NCBI GenBank assembly: GCA_963718305.1 | Contig: CAVQZG010000012.1 | Coordinates: forward strand, 1-64,000 | DNA length: 64,000 bases | Reading direction: 5' to 3' | Origin: RYN-230 sp963718305 | GTDB taxonomy: Bacteria > Actinomycetota > Actinomycetes > Streptosporangiales > Streptosporangiaceae | In this document: positions 59,757 through 64,000 of the stretch, piece by piece | Numbering within the stretch: position 1 is the stretch's first letter | How the letters are laid out: every line of letters begins with the position of its first letter | Made by a program: the position numbers and the translations under genes | The notes under the pieces: model-generated | The model's input: only the letters and a program-made list of their open reading frames with translations | Told to the model about the DNA's origin: nothing | Databases searched by the model: none

Positions 59757-60005
59757 CGGCGCGCCTCCTGTTCGCGCACCAAGCTACCGCTTCGCCGCCG
59801 GCCGCCGGTTGCTGGCCGCCATCGCGGGGGCCCATTGCCGCGCGGCACGGCCGGATCTACTGTTCGGGTGAGTTTAGTTGTTGGTTTGCGGAGAACTGTG
59901 TGCGATCGCGTCCGGTCGTGCGCACCACGGCAGGCCGCTGGCCTGCGGACTCACCCCGGCGGGGCCGGGCACGCGCCCCGCCACCGGTTTAGAACGGAGA
60001 TCATC

Positions 60006-61715
60006 ATGGACGATGTGTCCCGCCGGACCGTCTCCCGTCTGGCCAGCCGGCTGCGGGGCGGGTTAAGGCGCCACGGGCTGAATAGGCACCGTGCGCTCAC
60101 CGCGGCCCCGGCTCTGCTGATCCTGCCGCTGATGGCGGGTCTCTCCGGCTCGGCGGTGTCGCCGCAGGCCGGCGCTCCGGGCCCGCAGAGCGTCCCCACC
60201 GTCAACTGGGCGCTGTCCGGGCAGGCCAGCGCCGACTCCACGGAGTCGGGGAACCCGGCATCCAACGCGATAGACGGCGACGCCGGCACCGACTGGTGCA
60301 CCGGGTCGTGGACCGGGAACCTGGTGGTCGACCTGGGCCAGGTTCGCAGCCTCAGCGATCTCGGCATCACGCTCGACGCCAGCAGCCCGTCGGCCAGCGC
60401 GACCATCAAGGTCGCCACCCAGGCGGGTGACTGGCAGGCCGTGCCCGCCGCCCGCAACGTGGCGCTGGATCCGGGGAACCCGATGTACGTCCCGCTGCCC
60501 CGCGGCACCCAGGCGCGGTACGCCCAGCTCACCGTGTACAGCGGGACCGGCGCGGACGTCTGCGTGGGGGAGTTCCGGGCTTACGGACCCGACCCCGCGG
60601 CAGCGGGCCTGGACTTCGGTACTGACCTGTCCTTCACCCCGCAGGAACTCGCGGCCGGGGCGCAGTTCACCTACCGCGGCCAGCAGCAGAGCCCGGTCAC
60701 GATCATGAAGGAGAACGGGGGTAACTACGTCCGGATGCGGCTGTGGGTGAACCCGCCCGCGGGCTACAGCAACCTGGCCGTGGACCTGGCGCTGGCCCGC
60801 AGCGTGCGCGCGGCCGGGATGAAGATCTACCTGGACATCATGTACTCCGACTTCTGGGCCGACCCGCAGCACCAGGACATCCCGGCCGCGTGGCAGGGCC
60901 AGGACCTGACCCAGCTCACCGCGACCGTGCAGTCCTACACCCAGCAGGTGATCGGCGCGTTCGCGAAGCAGGGCACGCCGGTGGACATGGTGTCGATCGG
61001 CAACGAGATCCGCAACGGCATCCTGTGGCCGGTCGGCCAGGTGAACGACCCGACGAATCCGGCTGACTACACCAGCCTGGCCACCCTGCTGAAGGCGGGC
61101 GTGGCCGGCGCCCGGGCCGCGAACCCGCCGGGTCACCAGCTGCTGATCATGATGCATTACGACCAGGGCGGCAACAACGGCCTCAGCCAGGCCTTCTTCG
61201 GCAACCTGGTGGCCCAGGGCGTGCCGTTCGACGTGATCGGCCTGTCCTATTACCCGTTCTTCCACGGCACGATCTCGGCCATGCGGCAGAACGTGGACGC
61301 GCTGGCCACCCAGTTCCACAAGAAGATCGTCATCGCGGAGACCCAGTACCCGTGGACGCTGGCCAACGGCAACAGCCCGATCGGCGACAGCACCGGCAAC
61401 TTCGTGTGGGAGCCCAGCCAGCTGTCGCCCGGGTATCCGGCCAGCCCCGGCGGCCAGCTGTCCTTCGTGACGGACGAGCTGTCCATCCTGGCCCAGGTGC
61501 CGGACGGGCTGGGCGCGGGGCTGTTCTACTGGGCGCCGGACTGGATCCCCGGTGTGCCGTGGGAGCCCGGGACGGGCATTGGCACCCCCAACGCCAACCT
61601 CACGCTGTTCAACTCCCAGGGCGTGGCCCTTCCGTCGGTCGGGATCTTCCGGAACCCGGCCGCCGTGTGCCAGAGCTATGACCCCTGGGACGTCCCGTGT
61701 GTCGTAGGCGGATGA
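60006..61715 (+). CDS. Secreted GH53 arabinogalactan endo-beta-1,4-galactanase with discoidin-like domain
   Basis: A 569-residue extracellular enzyme. A twin-arginine-like basic N-terminus (SRRTVSRLASRLRGGLRR) precedes the hydrophobic signal core (LTAAPALLILPLMAGLSGSA). Residues about 60-190 form an F5/8 type C carbohydrate-binding domain (VNWALSGQASADSTESGNPA, DLGQVRSLSDLGITLD, AQLTVYSGTGADVCVGEF). The C-terminal about 370 residues are GH53: acid/base Glu in MVSIGNEIRNGILWPVG and nucleophile in KKIVIAETQYPW, with the preceding YVRMRLWVNP. It would cut beta-1,4-galactan of plant pectin. ATG 60006 is the preferred start. Confidence 0.9.
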   Translation: MDDVSRRTVSRLASRLRGGLRRHGLNRHRALTAAPALLILPLMAGLSGSAVSPQAGAPGPQSVPTVNWALSGQASADSTESGNPASNAIDGDAGTDWCTGSWTGNLVVDLGQVRSLSDLGITLDASSPSASATIKVATQAGDWQAVPAARNVALDPGNPMYVPLPRGTQARYAQLTVYSGTGADVCVGEFRAYGPDPAAAGLDFGTDLSFTPQELAAGAQFTYRGQQQSPVTIMKENGGNYVRMRLWVNPPAGYSNLAVDLALARSVRAAGMKIYLDIMYSDFWADPQHQDIPAAWQGQDLTQLTATVQSYTQQVIGAFAKQGTPVDMVSIGNEIRNGILWPVGQVNDPTNPADYTSLATLLKAGVAGARAANPPGHQLLIMMHYDQGGNNGLSQAFFGNLVAQGVPFDVIGLSYYPFFHGTISAMRQNVDALATQFHKKIVIAETQYPWTLANGNSPIGDSTGNFVWEPSQLSPGYPASPGGQLSFVTDELSILAQVPDGLGAGLFYWAPDWIPGVPWEPGTGIGTPNANLTLFNSQGVALPSVGIFRNPAAVCQSYDPWDVPCVVGG

Positions 61716-61776
61716 GCGAGGTGGGCGGCTGAGCGCGGTCGGGCGTAAGAGAAGACTGGGCGGCTGACAGTCAGGG

Positions 61777-61813
61777 CCGGTGGTCCGGCGGCAGGGTGCC
61801 GCCTGACCACCGG
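61777..61813. terminator. Bidirectional terminator between convergent genes
   Basis: CCGGTGGTC-c-GGCGGCA at 61777-61793 pairs with TGCCGCC-t-GACCACCGG at 61797-61813 around a GGG loop: 16 bp with one mismatch. It lies between the galactanase gene and the convergent membrane protein gene. Confidence 0.85.
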
Positions 61814-61829
61814 CCGCCCCCGGCCAGGA

Positions 61830-62345
61830 TCAGCGTCCGGGCCGCTCCGATGCGGCGGCAGGGGCGCTCAGCCGGAACAAGTTGATCACCTGGCAGAGCA
61901 GGGCCACCGCGGTGAGCAGGCCCATGCTCAGGGATGCGCCGTCCTGCCCGGAGTTCACGAACGCTGCCCCGGCGCCCGCCGCGCCGAGCACGGCGAGCAG
62001 GCTGACCGCCGAGGTGACCACGAAGAAGGCGGCGCGGTCGGCCACCGCCCGGACTACGAGGACGATCGAGCCCAGCAGCAGGACCAGGCCGAGCCCGGCG
62101 TGCACCGCCAGCGCGGCCGGCCCGTTCGCCAGGGCCCGGCCGGCCGCCGCGAGCAGGCCGCCGCCCTGGTCACGGGCGGGCACTGTGACGTACATGTTCA
62201 CCCACAGGCCCAGGGCGTACTGGATGAGCAGCGCGGCCGACACGCCGAGGCTGGACCGGCGGACCGCTTCCCGGCCGCCGGCTCTCCGCTGGGCTTCGGG
62301 GAGCCGGGCCGCGGAGATTCCGGACGTGCCAGCCGTCTCGCGCAC
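61830..62345 (-). CDS. Four-helix membrane protein of unknown function
   Basis: A 171-residue protein with four hydrophobic segments (LGVSAALLIQYALGLWVNMY; AVHAGLGLVLLLGSIVLVV; AFFVVTSAVSLLAVLGAAG; LSMGLLTAVALLCQVINLF). The N-terminal about 30 residues are hydrophilic. It is divergent from a MarR-type gene, suggesting control by it. No catalytic motif is visible, and the protein is not recognised by name. Confidence 0.7.
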   Translation of the reverse strand: MRETAGTSGISAARLPEAQRRAGGREAVRRSSLGVSAALLIQYALGLWVNMYVTVPARDQGGGLLAAAGRALANGPAALAVHAGLGLVLLLGSIVLVVRAVADRAAFFVVTSAVSLLAVLGAAGAGAAFVNSGQDGASLSMGLLTAVALLCQVINLFRLSAPAAASERPGR

Positions 62346-62449
62346 CGTGATTCACCACTTTCACTTGCCTCGATGATTACAGCTTCAGATAGTTTCTAAC
62401 AGAGATGATTACGGATCGCAAGTATTTAGCCAGGTGATAGTCTCAGCGC

Positions 62450-62995
62450 GTGGGAGACGTCGTGCGGGACCCGGCACCGGGGGCCGCGAAAGGGGAACCC
62501 GGCAGCCGGCCCGGCTGGCCGGCGGATGACCAGGCTCCGGTCATCCCGGGCGATCACCTGTCCTTTCTGCTCGTCCAGCTGGGCCTGCACGGGGCCCGGC
62601 GGTTCGGTGAGCGGCTGGCCCCGCTGGGCCTGGAGCAGCGGCACGCCGGGATGCTCCTCCGGCTGGCCGCGAACGAGGGCCAGTCCCAGCAGGCCCTGGC
62701 CGAGAGGATCGGGGTGAACGCCACCCGGATGGTCTTCCTGGTGGACGAGCTGGAAAAGCTCGGCCTGGTCGAGCGCAGGCGCAACCCCGCCGACCGCCGC
62801 TCGCACGCGCTCTACCTGACCGGCCAGGGCCGGGTCACGGTCGATCAGGTCCGGGCGGTCACCGCCGAGCATGAGGCGGAGCTGGGCGCCGGGCTGACCG
62901 AGGCGCAGCGGGCCCAGCTGGTCAGCCTCCTCCGCCTGGTGGCGGACGAGCAGGGCCTGCACCCCCGGGGGATGCCGGGCTCGTCTCCGGGCTAA
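62450..62995 (+). CDS. MarR-family transcriptional regulator
   Basis: A 181-residue protein from GTG 62450. The winged helix-turn-helix is at about residues 70-135: QRHAGMLLRLAANEGQSQQALAERIGVNATRMVFLVDELEKLGLVERR, with RRNPADRRSHALYLTGQGR as the wing. The preceding about 35 residues are hydrophilic and may be superfluous; a later start is possible. Its end overlaps the convergent oxidoreductase stop by 4 nt. The membrane protein at 61830 and this gene share a control region (62,346-62,449) with AT-rich patches that could be operators. Confidence 0.87.
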   Translation: MGDVVRDPAPGAAKGEPGSRPGWPADDQAPVIPGDHLSFLLVQLGLHGARRFGERLAPLGLEQRHAGMLLRLAANEGQSQQALAERIGVNATRMVFLVDELEKLGLVERRRNPADRRSHALYLTGQGRVTVDQVRAVTAEHEAELGAGLTEAQRAQLVSLLRLVADEQGLHPRGMPGSSPG

Positions 62996-64000
62996 AGGGC
63001 CAGCTCCTGCAGGGCCGACTCAATGGCCCGGTGGAACGTGGGGTAGGCGTAGATCATCTCGCGCAGCCGGCGGACCGGCACCCGGGCGTGCACGGCCAGG
63101 GTGAGCATGCTGAGCACCTCGCCCCCGGTCGGGCCGGCCGAGGTGGCCCCGACCAGGACGCCCCGGCCCGCGTCGGCGACCAGCTTGATGAAGCCGTCGT
63201 TGCCCGCCTGGTGAATCCAGCCCCGGGTGGACTTGGGCACCGGATAGCAGCTGGCCCGCACGGTAAGGCCGCGCTCCAGGGCCTGGGCCTCGCTCAGCCC
63301 GACCGACCCGATCTCCGGGTCGGTGAAGGTCACCCGGGGCACCGCGTGGTATTCGGCGGGGGAGACCTGCTCGCCGAGAATGTCGGCCACGACGATGTTC
63401 GCCTGGTACATGGACATGTGGGTGAACGCGCCATGGCCGGTGATATCGCCGACCGCCCACACGCCGGGTGCGGCCCGCAGGTGGTCATCCACCGGGATGG
63501 TGTGGGCGCTCTCGTCCACGCCCACGACGCCTGCGCCGATCCCCGGCAGGTCGGTCCGCCTCGCGGTCGCGACGAGCAGCGCGTCCCCGGTCACCTCGGT
63601 GCCGTCGGACAGGGCCAGGGTGAAGGCCGTGCCGTCGTGGCGGACGGCCTGGGCCGTGGTGCCGGTGCGGACGTCGATGCCCTCCCGGCCGAAGACCTCA
63701 GCCAGCAGGGCGCCCGCCTCAGGTTCCTCCGGCGGCAGCAGCCGGCCGGAGTCCTCGATCACGGTAACCCGGGCCCCGAATCGGGCAAAAACCTGGGAAA
63801 GTTCCGCGCCGATAAATCCGCCGCCGAGGACGACCAGGGACCCCGGGACCTCGGTGGCCTCGATGGCCTCCCGGTTGGTCCAGTACGGGGTGCCCGCCAG
63901 GCCGTCGATGGGCGGCACGAACGGGTGGGTGCCGGTGTTGATGATGATCGCCCGCCGGGCCCGGAGCACGTCGCCGCCGACGGTGACCTCGCCCGGCCCG
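62992..64000 (-). CDS. FAD-dependent pyridine nucleotide-disulfide oxidoreductase (partial)
   Basis: At least 336 residues of a two-dinucleotide-binding flavoprotein cut by the window end. The NAD(P) loop GSLVVLGGGFIGAELSQVFARFGA, the second FAD motif GVWAVGDITGHGAF and the C-terminal dimerisation domain with YPTFHRAIESAL are clear. The C-terminal HxxxE-type histidine of Lpd/mercuric reductases is replaced by the FHRAIE pattern, which is in the right place. The N-terminal FAD domain with the possible redox CxxxxC lies beyond 64,000. It could be a dihydrolipoyl dehydrogenase-like, mercuric or mycothione reductase-like enzyme; class not settled. Confidence 0.85.
   Translation of the reverse strand, partial: GPGEVTVGGDVLRARRAIIINTGTHPFVPPIDGLAGTPYWTNREAIEATEVPGSLVVLGGGFIGAELSQVFARFGARVTVIEDSGRLLPPEEPEAGALLAEVFGREGIDVRTGTTAQAVRHDGTAFTLALSDGTEVTGDALLVATARRTDLPGIGAGVVGVDESAHTIPVDDHLRAAPGVWAVGDITGHGAFTHMSMYQANIVVADILGEQVSPAEYHAVPRVTFTDPEIGSVGLSEAQALERGLTVRASCYPVPKSTRGWIHQAGNDGFIKLVADAGRGVLVGATSAGPTGGEVLSMLTLAVHARVPVRRLREMIYAYPTFHRAIESALQELAL

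Noticed and set aside
1..64000. tRNA or rRNA genes
   Set aside because: I looked through the intergenic gaps for T-loop GTTCGAATC patterns and acceptor stems and found none; a tRNAscan run would be decisive.
1..64000. CRISPR array or phage-type integration module
   Set aside because: No evenly spaced direct repeats of 24-40 bp with unique spacers, and no integrase, recombinase or transposase was found.

Overview
The window is a high-GC actinomycete chromosome segment joined at its left end to about 2.77 kb of unrelated DNA. From about 2,766 onward, base composition, GTG starts, 4-nt stop/start overlaps and gene content (septation protein SepH, RamB-type regulator next to isocitrate lyase, GAF-ANTAR protein, SigE-type and ECF42 sigma factors, fused TrpE(G), tricorn-type protease) indicate an actinobacterium; a soil Streptosporangiales/Treboniaceae-like lineage is a guess. 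Positions 1-2,765 have visibly lower GC, dispersed inverted repeats and genes for a molybdenum hydroxylase and a taurine/nitrate-type ABC importer, nearly all broken by 1-nt frameshifts. The permease breaks off exactly where an oppositely oriented actinobacterial pgeF gene begins, so this end is most simply a chimeric assembly join.

Layout: 2.8-16 kb holds housekeeping and envelope genes: a PgeF fragment, a lipid kinase, a secreted-type phosphoesterase lacking an obvious signal peptide, GAF-ANTAR, a 51-residue membrane peptide ending at a strong terminator, a YiiX-like hydrolase, a GT39-type transferase, a Maf-GNAT fusion, a 770-residue disordered membrane protein, a PEBP lipoprotein and SepH. 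16-27 kb: MarR, an MMPL remnant, aceA/ramB divergent pair, acyl-CoA dehydrogenase, an HxlR/SDR divergon with two palindromic operators, a DedA-PAP2 fusion overlapping a sugar-permease remnant, and a membrane glycosyltransferase. 28-38.5 kb: a catabolic-looking block with an aromatic aldehyde dehydrogenase and pobA, a glutamine-synthetase-like/amidohydrolase pair, a truncated AraC gene fused to the tail of a TPP enzyme, an SDR, two tandem MHYT proteins each preceded by a CRP-like site, and an ornithine cyclodeaminase-like gene.

38.6-50 kb: EamA transporter, FtsH, a trp leader peptide with attenuator before fused trpE(G), a SigE-type sigma factor with a membrane partner, an ECF42/DGPF pair, thyX carrying an intein-like insertion that lacks an N-terminal splicing domain, and an internally deleted flavohemoglobin gene. 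50-64 kb: tricorn-type protease, a NarL/NarX-type two-component system divergent from a membrane protein, an amidohydrolase, a small toxin-antitoxin-like pair, CcdA, a GH53 galactanase with a discoidin-like domain, and a MarR/flavin oxidoreductase convergent pair cut by the window end.

A recurrent theme is abrupt gene truncation: homology stops mid-gene at about 2,765, 16,950, 25,807, 33,951, 48,142 and 49,797. Either this genome has accumulated many short deletions or the assembly contains several mis-joins; read mapping would separate these.
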